Part shown: piece after piece, positions 56,901 to 64,000 of the stretch
How the letters are laid out: each line of letters starts with the position of its first letter
Numbering within the stretch: position 1 is the stretch's first letter
Source: Oryzias latipes
Taxonomy: Eukaryota > Chordata > Actinopteri > Beloniformes > Adrianichthyidae
Assembly (NCBI RefSeq): GCF_002234675.1
Contig: NC_019859.2
Coordinates: 124,001 to 188,000 of the forward strand
Direction: 5' to 3'
Length of the DNA stretch: 64,000 bases
Notes under the pieces: generated by a model
Database searches by the model: none
Seen by the model: only the letters and a program-made list of their open reading frames with translations
Told to the model about the DNA's origin: nothing
Program-made: the position numbers and the translations under genes

Positions 56901-57323
56901 ACTGTGGACCCTCCCAGACCCCCCCGGTCCCCCCAGACCCACCTTCTTCATGATGCCGGTCTTCCTCTTGCTGAACGTGGTGTAGCGCCTCAGCTTGTTG
57001 TCGATGAACTCCATCTTGATCTTGACCCTCCCTCTGGTCTTCTTCCCGGGTTTGACGCCCACCAGTCCGGAGCCCGACCCCCCCGAAGCCCCGCTCGGGA
57101 TTCCGCTGCGGGGCCCCTGATGCAGGGCCGCCTTGTCCAGCCGCTCCCGCTTCACGGACCTCCCGTCCTCGCCGGACTCCACCGCGTCTTCGTCGTCTCC
57201 GGAGTCGGAGTCCTGCTCGGAGCCGCTCACCAGCGCCTCGGCACCCGCCGCCTCCGGTCCAACCACGGCTGCCCGAGCCCCGAGCCCGCTGCCAGGTCGC
57301 TGTGCTCCGGTTCTGGTGCCCAT
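41906..57323 (-). CDS. srf: Serum response factor (MADS-box), 8 coding exons
   Basis: MADS-box transcription factor that binds CArG boxes and drives immediate-early and cytoskeletal genes. Coding exons: 56943-57323, 53050-53319, 49211-49355, 48922-49080, 47797-47904, 47533-47715, 47382-47461, 41906-41986; phases match throughout, 468 residues. Exon 1 ends inside the MADS box (GRVKIKMEFIDNKLRRY, then TTFSKRKTGIMKK) and exon 2 resumes it (AYELSTLTGTQVLLLVASET) through the SAM-like extension and MSATGFEETDLTYQV. Later exons carry the Gln/Ser/Thr-rich transactivation region, including SVAGHMMYPGSHTVMY, QIPVSAVQLHP and the end SSSLTELQVVSLDAHQ. Human SRF is 508 residues. The start is uncertain: the Met at 57323 is chosen, but the frame stays open to 57575. 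Donors of exons 4, 6 and 7 are weak (GTCAGC, GTACCA, GTACGC). Teleosts have two srf paralogues; which one this is cannot be told. Confidence 0.94.
42600..47372. repeat. Minisatellite E, 11-bp unit (~430 copies), SRF intron 7
   Basis: About 4.8 kb of tandem 11-mers. The main types are GGTGGAGATCA, GGTAGAGAACA, GGTGGAGAACA, TGTAGAGAACA, GGTAGACAATA and GGTGGCGATCA. They are ordered into recurring higher-order blocks; one marker block (GTAGAGGACAGGTGGAGATC) recurs at 42681 and 43231, exactly 50 units apart, and again at 44967. The minus (transcribed) strand is pyrimidine-rich, with CTGAT in many units. The right edge reaches about 10 nt from the exon 7 splice donor. Confidence 0.97.
47975..48128. 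repeat. 26-bp tandem repeat (~6 copies), SRF intron 4
   Basis: Tandem GTGTGGTCAGAGGGGTGGAG followed by CTGATG or CTGACG, in the intron between exons 5 and 4, ending about 70 bp before the Harbinger element. Confidence 0.9.
48196..48887. mobile_element. PIF/Harbinger-type element, longer copy, SRF intron 4
   Basis: Same inverted ends as 40334-40734 (AGGCCCGTTCACACCGGGAC at the left, one mismatch at the right). Flanks are TGA and TCA rather than an identical trinucleotide, so the target duplication has mutated or ends have been lost. It carries about 300 bp absent from the short copy, with a plus open frame (48417-48686) that has no transposase motif. A 17-bp A run lies near 48325-48340. Confidence 0.85.
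49485..52687. mobile_element. Probable hAT element carrying a nested LINE, SRF intron 2
   Basis: The left end TAGGGGTGTGGCGCGG and the right end (reverse complement TAGAGCCGTGACGGTGTG) resemble degenerate hAT termini. Flanking 8-mers are GTTCCACC (49477-49484) and GCTCCACC (52688-52695), matching at 7 of 8 bases. A near-identical GATTTTGTGTT block occurs on both sides of the LINE. No transposase is readable. The assignment rests on the ends and flanks only. Confidence 0.45.
49812..52230 (+). mobile_element. Rex1/L2-like LINE, 5'-truncated, SRF intron 2
   Basis: The open frame to 51429 begins at the end of the endonuclease (VDLLYANTLDAY, LGKSDHNLIHL). It passes through a linker into a full RT: HPRKAAGPDRVSPRLLKACA, NDYRPVALTSHVMKTLERLV, FFDFSSAFNTIQP, GAPQGTVLSPLLFTLYTTDF and FSDDAAIVASIKE, where the catalytic block is SDD-like rather than ADD. 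A stop at 51427 and a frameshift lead into the C-terminal part (51543-51983: LSYAVVCWGGCANKKD, FAPSAIRLFNAAG). The 3' UTR ends ATTAATAAAGTACT followed by a CTAT microsatellite. It is antisense to SRF. Confidence 0.88.
52840..52985. repeat. CAGGAC-type imperfect repeat, SRF intron 2
   Basis: Imperfect ACCAGGACCAAGACC-like hexamer repeats covering about 150 bp, 65 bp from the exon 2 donor. Confidence 0.8.
53478..53608. repeat. ~36-bp GC-rich tandem repeat (4 copies), SRF intron 1
   Basis: Four copies of a unit containing ACAGGTACGTCACGACCCCC and CAGATCC, differing mostly in the length of the C run. Confidence 0.85.
54125..54402 (+). pseudogene. PIF/Harbinger transposase fragment
   Basis: Plus-strand translation in shifting frames resembles HARBI1-like nucleases: a CHTAV-like segment, a block like STVKDIVHNMADRILQLM, then KVVGIIDGCHIRIKALKENA, the IDGCH block being the catalytic Asp region. 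Stops and a frameshift break it. A 15-bp segment GGGTCATCCGGCTTCC appears twice (54248 and 54313). It ends where the Tc1 sequence starts. Confidence 0.65.
54403..55545 (-). mobile_element. Tc1-like DNA transposon, 3'-truncated, SRF intron 1
   Basis: The minus strand carries the transposase N-terminal helix-turn-helix (LRERVVGMLIAGMSTRAVAR, then FSTINRLQRR) and, after a frameshift near 54840, the DDE domain (GVLFTDESRFTLF, MVWAGICYG, LMLQHDNARPYVAR, SPDMSPIEHVWDAL). The 5' terminal repeat ends at 55545 with CACTGACCAAAAAGATAAAC beside TA. Translation departs from Tc1 after WDALDRHI, so the last part and the 3' inverted repeat are missing. The element abuts the Harbinger fragment. Confidence 0.88.
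55548..56942. other. SRF intron 1, proximal part
   Basis: Mostly unique AT-rich sequence. Around 55990-56145 sits a likely MITE remnant with TCGAGTGCACTCGA-type palindromes and a 14-bp palindrome GCACTATATAGTGC (56112-56125). No coding exon was recognised. Confidence 0.4.
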
Positions 57324-57524
57324 CGCTGCCCGGGCCTCCAGACCTTCGGGAGGCGAAGCCTTCGAGGGGTTAACCGCTGACGGAACCGACTCCAGCAGCA
57401 AGTAGATCCTCGGGTCCACCGGGAAGCAGGCACCGAGGCAGCTGCATGTCGCGTGAAGTTTGGCGCGCGGCCTTCGTTCTAAAATTGAGATCACTCCGCT
57501 GCACTGTAGGAAGTGACGGGAGGG

Positions 57525-57532
57525 TGACGTCA
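57525..57532. promoter_or_regulatory. CRE/ATF palindrome upstream of SRF
   Basis: Perfect TGACGTCA in CpG-rich DNA, about 200 bp upstream of the chosen SRF start. No clear CArG box was seen close by, although SRF genes are often autoregulated through one. Confidence 0.4.
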
Positions 57533-57959
57533 GGACTCTTCCGCCGTGGCGCGTAGTTCGTTTGTTTCTCAACATACCTCAGGATTACCGTCACCAAAAA
57601 CGAGAAGTTCTTTCAATGTCAGTCCCGTTACAGAGAAAACCAGAAAACATTTTAACTTATGGCTTCAAAGAGACCTGAGGCTGAAAGGCAGAGGGAATCC
57701 CTCCACTCACCGACTCTGCTTTATCTCTGTACGTAGACAATCATTAAAATCTGTTGACCAGATTTTATTTAACTTTATCTGGAAAAACCGTATACATTAT
57801 TTAAAAAAATCTGTGGTAATGAACTCTTACGAGAATGGAGGACTAAACTTTCTGGATTTAAAACACTAAATAACACATTTAAAATAAACTGGATCAAATC
57901 TTACCTAAGAAAAACGATATCGATTGGGAATATACTTCCACATTTAATATTTTCAAATT

Positions 57960-58283
57960 GGCTGCACGGTGGTGCAGTGGTTAGCGCTCTTGCCTCACAA
58001 TCAAGAAGGCCCCCGGTTCAAGTCCCTTTCTCTGTGGAGTTAGCATGTTCTCCCTGTGCATGCGTGGGTTCTCTCTGGGGTCTCCGGCGTCCTCCCACCA
58101 TCCAAAAACATGCTTCAGAGGACAATTGGCACCTCTAAATTGTCCCTAGGTGTGAGTGTGCATGGGTGTGTGATTGCTGCCCTGTGACAGACTGGCGACC
58201 TGTCCAGGGTGTCCCCTGCCTTTGCCGGGATAGGCTCCAGCAGCCCCGTGACCTTGAAAGGGATAAAGCGGTCGAAGATGATG
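57960..58283 (+). mobile_element. tRNA-derived SINE with 14-bp target duplication
   Basis: The head has GGTGGTGCAGTGGTTAGCGC and a B-box-like CGGTTCAAGTCC. The conserved body includes GGGTTCTCTCTGGGGTCTCC, CTGGCGACCTGTCCAGGGTG and GATAGGCTCCAGCAGCCCCG, a form widespread in fish. Perfect direct repeats AATATTTTCAAATT flank it (57946-57959 and 58284-58297). Confidence 0.95.
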
Positions 58284-58599
58284 AATATTTTCAAATTTAG
58301 GCAACCCTAACTTTCTTCTCCTTTGTCATTAAAATGTTGCTAAAATATCAGCTTAACCATCAGCATTCCACAAACAAGCTCTTCTTCATGGGTATTTCTA
58401 TACAAACACAATTTCTCTGCCCATAACTTATTTATTTGAAACAACAAATTTATATTTTGCAAGAACAAATCTTTGTTTTTTCCACATTGGTTTGAGAAAA
58501 AAATTCTACTGGTGGGTCAACTTTTGACACGAACGGGCATTTATTAAGTTTTACTGAATTCAACTCTAAATACAATCTGGTTGTGACTCCTAAAGAATA

Positions 58600-59777
58600 T
58601 AAGATAAGATAAAGATACTTTATTGATCCCAGCTTGGGAAATTGAGTTGTTGCAGCGTCGGCGTTAGGCTCAAGATACAAACATACACACAATAGACGAC
58701 AACAGAGAACCAACACAATCAGTCGGAAAGAAACATCAGTGAATTAGAACAGTTGTATTGCGTGCCACATCAGGAGAGAAAAACAGACAGACCATAAATG
58801 ACTTTATGTATTGCACATGGATGACAAGTTCTAGAGTCCAATGGAGTGAGGTATGAAAGATCTCTTGTAGCGGTTTGTGTGACAGCGAAGCTGCCTTAGC
58901 CTGTTGGAGAAGGAGCTCCGCTGATCGTCAAGAACAGAATGGAGACTCCGGATTATCCATGATGGACATGAGCTTATTTAAAGTCCTCCTCTCCATCACA
59001 GATTCAAATGTGTTCATTTTACAACCGATTATGGAGCCAGCTCTTCGGATCAGTTTGTTCAGTCTATTACTGTCCTTAGCAGATATGCTGCCCCCCCCCA
59101 GCAGACCACCGAGAAGAACAGAGTGCTGGCCACAACAGACTGGTAAAAAATTTCAAGCATCTTGCTGCAGACGTTGAAGGACCTTAGCCTTCTGCTGCTG
59201 GCCTTCTTATACACAGCGGTGCTGTTGCTCTTCCAGCTCAGTCTGTTGTCGATGGTTACTTCCAAGTACATGTACTCCTCTACCTCTGCCACATCTCTGC
59301 CCAAGATGCTGAGAGGCTGGGAAGCTGGTGGTTTCTTCCTGAAGTCCATCACCATCTCTCTGGTCTTTTCCACATTCAGCAGCAGGTGGTTTGCTCCAGA
59401 CCACCTCATGAATTTATCCATAAGTTCCCTGTACTCCTCCTCCCGCCCACCATTAATGCAGCCAACAACAGCAGAGTCATCAGAGAACTTCTGAAGATGG
59501 CAAGACTCTGAGTTGTACTGGAAGTCACTGGTGTACAAAGTGAACAGGAAGGGAGAGAGCACAGTTCCCTGTGGGGCCCCCACACTGCTTGTCACCACGT
59601 CAGACAGGACACCGCCCAACCGGACAAACTGCGGCCTGTCTGACAAGTAATCAATGATCCAGGAGACCAAGGCGCCGTCCACACCCATCTGCTGCAGCTT
59701 CAGTAACCAGGGCTGGATGGTGTTGAACGCACTGGAGAAATCAAAGAATGTGACCCTCACAGTGCCCCCCCCTCCAT
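58600..59777 (-). mobile_element. Rex1/L2-like LINE, 5'-truncated
   Basis: Minus-strand RT from FFDFSSAFNTIQP through GAPQGTVLSPFLFTLYTSDF, FSDDSAVVGCI and NVEKTREMVMDFRK to SVVCWGG, then a frameshift near the C-terminus. The 3' end lies at the left with AATAAAGTATCTTTATCTT. It belongs to the same family as 49812-52230, including the SDD in place of ADD. It is truncated inside the RT at about 59777 and inserted in the L1-like remnant. Confidence 0.88.
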
Positions 59778-60449
59778 CCAAACCATCGTGTTTGATGCTG
59801 TTTCCAAAGAAATATGTCAAATGTTTAAAACAACTGTTAGGAATGAAGAAATGCCCTCTATGGATACGACTGACACCCCCACAGGAGGAATCTGCTTTAC
59901 TCCGACCCACAAGAACAACAACAAAAAAGTATGTGTGTTGTTTCAAAGGGATGTCATTTCTATACCAAAAACTACGTTTTGTTCCCAACAGTATTTGGAG
60001 GAAAGACTGGAGTGTGACCCAAAAATTTATGATAAATACTAAAAAAAGGAAAAAAGTTTCTTTTAAAATAATTCACAGAATATACCCCACCTATCAATTC
60101 ATGCTAAGATACATTTAAACAACTGATCCTAACTGTACTTTTTGCAAAGAACATCCAGAAACAATTAACCCTCTTTTTTGGAGCTGTACTGAAATGAACA
60201 TTAAAAAAATATATCCACCCCAACTTCACTCTGATATTTGAACATATCATTTCTGGCTTTCATAATAAAAACTTAGACTCAAGTAAAAAACTCATAATTA
60301 ATCTTATTATTATATTTGGCAAATTTCATATTCATAAATGCACATTTTCTTCAGCTTCTATTTTTTTACCCGTGTTAATCAAACAAATTGAAATGTATCT
60401 CAGTACTTTCTCTAAAATGATGCCCGACGGAGACAATCAGAGGTGGTTA

Positions 60450-61552
60450 AGTTAAACGTAGCTTCGGTGAAAGGAATTAAAACCAAACACAGCCATCATA
60501 AAATTAGTCTCTATGCGGATGACATATTACTGTTTTTAAGTAATTTACATTCTGTAAATGAAACAGCAACAATCATTAATGAATTCTCCTCCATATCAGA
60601 CTATTCCATTAATTGGAATAAGTCTGTTTTATTACCACTCAACAGGAATGCGGAACAAAGACTCACAATACCAGTCAAATCAGTAAAAATATCAAATATT
60701 TAGGTATCAATTTTTCCCCAAAACTATCAGAAGTGGTGCAGCTAAACTACACCCCATTACTGAAAAACATACAGGACGATCTAACACGCTGGACCAACCT
60801 GCCTCTGTCCCTTATGGGCAAGGTAGCCACGGTTAAAATGAAAATCTTACCCAAAGTTAATTATCTCTTCTCAATGATTCCCACACAACCGCCATTAAAA
60901 TGGTTCAAAACATTAGACTCATCCATATCAAGCTTTCTATGGAACAATAAACCTGCAAGAATTAGTCTAAAAACTTTAAAATCTGCAAAAAGCTGTGGAG
61001 GATTAGAATTACCTAACTTCCACAAATACTTTCTTGCAAATAGATTGCAATACATCTTAAAATGGTTAAAAAATAATCCAGAAACCAACTCATGGTTAGA
61101 CTTGGAACAGGCGTTATGTGGAAAGATTAACCTGTCAGATCTTCCATTTATTAGCCAAACAGTTAAAAAACAGGATTGTTTTCAAAGTATTAATATAAAT
61201 GCCACTTTAACAGCCTGGTGGGAATTTCTCAAAATATCAAAATCATCAATTCTACCGTGCAAAATGACACCCATCTGGAACAACCCAGACATCCTAATAA
61301 ACAAAAAAATGATTCACTTCCCAGCTTGGCAAGCAGGGGGCATAAAACAACTAGAGCACGTAATTATTGATAGAAGATTCATAACTCCCCAGGAACTTCA
61401 AGACAAACATGGAATAAATAACTTCTTGGAATATCAGCAACTTAAATCAAGTATTACTAAAAAGTATAAATTTAAAGACGACGATTTAAAGCTACCAGAT
61501 GTAGTTACCACTCTGATTAATTTTTCAATGAATAGAACTCTCTCAACAACGA
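60450..61552 (+). mobile_element. L1/Tx1-like LINE fragment, plus-oriented arm
   Basis: RT from GIKTKHSHHKISLYADDILL through DYSINWNKSVLLPLN, one frameshift near 60700, then a 289-residue frame (LTRWTNLPLSLMGKVATVKM, FLWNNKPARISLKTLK, CGGLELPNFHKYFLANRLQY, WQAGGIKQLEHVI) to NRTLSTTI. It stops abruptly at the junction with the inverted copy. The 5' end lacks the endonuclease. Confidence 0.85.
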
Positions 61553-64000
61553 TAAGATGGGTGTCATTTTGCACGGTTGAATTGATGATTTTGATATTTT
61601 GAGAAATTCCCACCAGGCTGTTAAAGTGGCATTTATATTAATGCTTTTGAAACAATCCTGTTTTTTAACTGTTTGGCTAATAAATGGAAGATCTGACAGG
61701 TTGATCTTTCCACATAACGCCTGTTCCAAGTCTAACCATGAGTTGGTTTCTGGATTATTTTTTAACCATTTTAAGATATATTGTAATCTATTTGCAAGAA
61801 AGTATTTGTGGAAGTTAGGTAATTCTAATCCTCCACAGCTTTTTGCAGATTTTAAAGTTTTTAGACTAATTCTTGCAGGTTTATTGTTCCATAGAAAGCT
61901 TGATATGGATGAGTCTAATGTTTTGAACCATTTTAATGGCGGTTGTGTGGGAATCATTGAGAAGAGATAATTAACCTTAGGTAAGATTTTCATTTTAACC
62001 GTGGCTACCTTGCCCATAAGGGACAGAGGCAGGTTGGTCCAGCGTGTTAGATCGTCCTGTATGTTTTTCAGTAATGGGGTGTAGTTTAGCTGCACCAGTT
62101 CTGATAGTTTGGGGGAAACGTAGATAGCCAGATATTTGATATTTCCTGTTTTAACTGGAATTGTGAGTCTTTGTTCCATATTCCTGTTGAGTGGTAATAA
62201 AACAGACTTATTCCAGTTAATGGAATAGTCTGATATGGAGGAGAATTCATTTATGATCATTGCTGTTTCATTTACAGAATGTAAATTCCTTAAAAACAGT
62301 AATATGTCATCCGCATAAAGACTAATTTTATGATGGCTGTGTTTGGTTTTTATTCCTATAATGCTCTCATTCTGTCTTATTGCTGCAGCTAAAGGCTCAA
62401 TGAATATAGCAAAAAGAGAAGGAGAGAGTGGGCAGCCCTGTCTGGTTCCTCTTCCAAGAAAAAACCTGTTTGAAGTCTGTTTATTAGTTCTAACTGATGC
62501 ATTGGGGTTGTGATATAATATTTTGATCCAATTGATGAATGATTCTCCAAACCCAAACTTATGGAGGTAGGCAATGAGGAACTTCCAATTTACTCTATCA
62601 AAGGCTTTTTCAGCATCCAGTGATAGTATGGTCATTTCCTGGTTTTTAATGGTGGCAAAGTCTATTATATTAACTAGTCTACGGACATCATCATCCGAGT
62701 GTCTGCCTTTGATGAATCCAGTCTGGTCGAAGTGAATTATGTGAGGAGTGATTATTTCTATTCTCTGTGCTAGTGCTTTTCAGATAATTTTTACATCTGC
62801 ATTGATTAGAGAAATAGGGCGATAGCTTGAAGGACTAGTGGGATCTTTGTCTGGTTTTAGAAGAAGAATTATGTTGGCTGAGTTCATGTTAGGTGGCATT
62901 GATTGGCTCTCATTAATAGATGTGACAGTTTTATAAAATGTTGGTGCCAGTTGTTCCCAGAATTCTTTATAAAACTCTGCAGGAAAGCCGTCAGGCCCTG
63001 GTGCTTTACCATTGGGCATAAGTAACAGCTTCATGAAGTTCAGACAGCGAGAGCGGAGAATCTAAGTTTGTGATTTGATCCTCATTTAGCCTGGGTAGGT
63101 TTACATTATTAAGAAATGAGTCAATACTTTGCTCTGACGGATTGATCTGCGGTGTGTACAGGTTTTTATAAAAGTTTTCAAATGCGTTATTAATTTTGAC
63201 CGGGTCATGGGTGACATTTCCTGTTTGGTCCATAATAGAGGTGATTGATGATTTTTCTCTATTAATTTTAAGCTGATTAGCCAGAAATTTGCCAGATTTA
63301 TTAGAGTTTTCAAATCTTTCAATTCGTAGCCTTTGTATTTGAAATTGTGTTCGTTTATTAATGATGTCATTTAACTGCAGCTTTAAATTTTTCAGATCTC
63401 CCAGAATGCGTTCCTGTGCAGAAGCAGCATAAGCAGTCTCCAGGGTTTTGATTTTATTTTCTAATTCTAATAAATCTGCTTTCTCTTTGCGTTTTTTGTG
63501 CGTTGAATAAGAAATGATTTTCCCTCTCATGACTGCCTTTGCTGTTTCCCAAAGAACGCACGGTGGGATGTCTGGAGTATTGTTGAAGTCTAAGAAGGTT
63601 GCCCACTCTTTTTTAAAGAATTCAAGAAATTCCTGGTCCTTTAACAGAGACGTATTAAACCTCCAGGTTGTACCAGAGGGTGTGGATTTTTCCCTAGAAA
63701 TGTTTACAGAGACTGGTGCATGATCACTGATAATAATTGGATGGATATTGGAGCTTTGAATATTTTTTAAAAGAGAGTTACTGATTAATAAATAGTCTAA
63801 ACGGGAGTGTGAATGGTGAACTGGAGAAAAAAAGGTGAACCCTTTAGTGTTTGGGTGACATGAGCGCCACGCGTCGCAGAGACCCAGATCATTCATGTAC
63901 TGCTTTAGAATACTTGCAGATCGCCATGTACGCTGATTTGCTGCTGTGCTGAGTCTGTCAAGTTCAGGGTCCAAAACAAGGTTGATGTCTCCTCCTATAA
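61553..64000 (-). mobile_element. L1/Tx1-like LINE, minus-oriented copy with endonuclease
   Basis: Reading right to left: APE-type endonuclease (GFTFFSPVHHSHSRLDYLL, IISDHAPVSV; frame 63974-63006), then RT blocks MPNGKAPGPDGFPAEFYKEF and YRPISLINADVKII (63034-62780), a short break, then ILSLDAEKAFDRVNW, GTRQGCPLSPSLFAIFIEPL and YADDILLFL to CKMTPI (62635-61555). The ORF is broken in two places. The 5' end is beyond the window. The last 800 bp is near-identical to the plus arm at 60463-61270. Confidence 0.9.

Larger units (their letters stand above)
57640..60430 (+). mobile_element. L1/Tx1-like LINE remnant hosting two later insertions
   Basis: Late-RT and C-terminal motifs appear in pieces on the plus strand: LFNFIWKNRIHYLKKSVVM and ENGGLNFLDLKH (57640-57870), then after two insertions IWRKDWSVTQKFM, KIIHRIYPTYQF and a Cys block CTFCKEHPETINPLFWSC (59990-60200). 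A SINE (57960-58283) and a Rex1-like LINE (58600-59777) interrupt it. The sequence is heavily broken by stops. Confidence 0.65.

Noticed and set aside
56904..57380. Plus-strand 158-residue ORF
   Set aside because: Antisense shadow of SRF exon 1.
60450..64000. Twin-priming inversion of a single L1 insertion
   Set aside because: Twin priming joins different parts of one RNA; here both arms contain the same 800-bp part of ORF2.

Overview
The window looks like nuclear DNA of a teleost (ray-finned) fish. It holds four intron-bearing vertebrate genes in a setting typical of fish: tRNA-headed SINEs, Rex1/L2-like, RTE-like and L1/Tx1-like LINEs, Tc1, hAT and PIF/Harbinger DNA transposons, gypsy LTRs, and very large minisatellites. 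Most long open frames are repeat artefacts or transposon remnants. The host genes were assembled exon by exon from conserved protein sequence, GT/AG boundaries and matching codon phase.

Layout, left to right. 1-822: 3' end of an RTE-like LINE. 1823-10303 (minus): TMEM178A, exons 3, 2 and 1; exon 4 was not found and probably lies off the left edge. Its introns carry a 19-bp array (2388-3664), a second unrelated 19-bp array (5283-5910) and a 29-bp array (5930-9548). 10304-26335: transposon-rich intergenic DNA with an RLE-type LINE broken by an L2-like LINE and a SINE, a 720-bp solo LTR with target duplication, and a hAT inside a LINE. 26740-30710 (plus): a SOUL/HEBP-family heme-binding gene in five exons, with a 33-bp array filling nearly all of intron 2. 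32348-36887 (minus): complete EIF4A3 in 12 exons, convergent with the SOUL gene. 37109-38476: an internally deleted Ty3/gypsy element about 220 bp upstream of the EIF4A3 start. 38485-41905: LINE and SINE fragments and a Harbinger MITE. 41906-57323 (minus): SRF in 8 exons. Its last intron holds a 4.8-kb array of 11-bp units; other introns hold a second Harbinger copy, a LINE inside a probable hAT, and a Tc1/Harbinger chimera. 57640-64000: nested L1/Tx1-like LINEs, a SINE with perfect target duplication, a Rex1-like LINE, and two near-identical L1 fragments facing each other.

The four genes are not an operon and share no obvious pathway: TMEM178A (ER-type four-pass membrane protein), a SOUL heme-binding protein, EIF4A3 (exon-junction-complex helicase) and SRF (MADS-box transcription factor). 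What they share is architecture. CRE/ATF-type sites lie upstream of the proposed start of each, and three of them have introns dominated by minisatellites (about 12 kb in total, roughly a fifth of the window). I found no convincing new protein-coding system. The most unusual material is the intronic arrays, above all the 11-bp array that begins within 10 nt of an SRF splice donor, and the 33-bp array that is stop-free in several frames on both strands.
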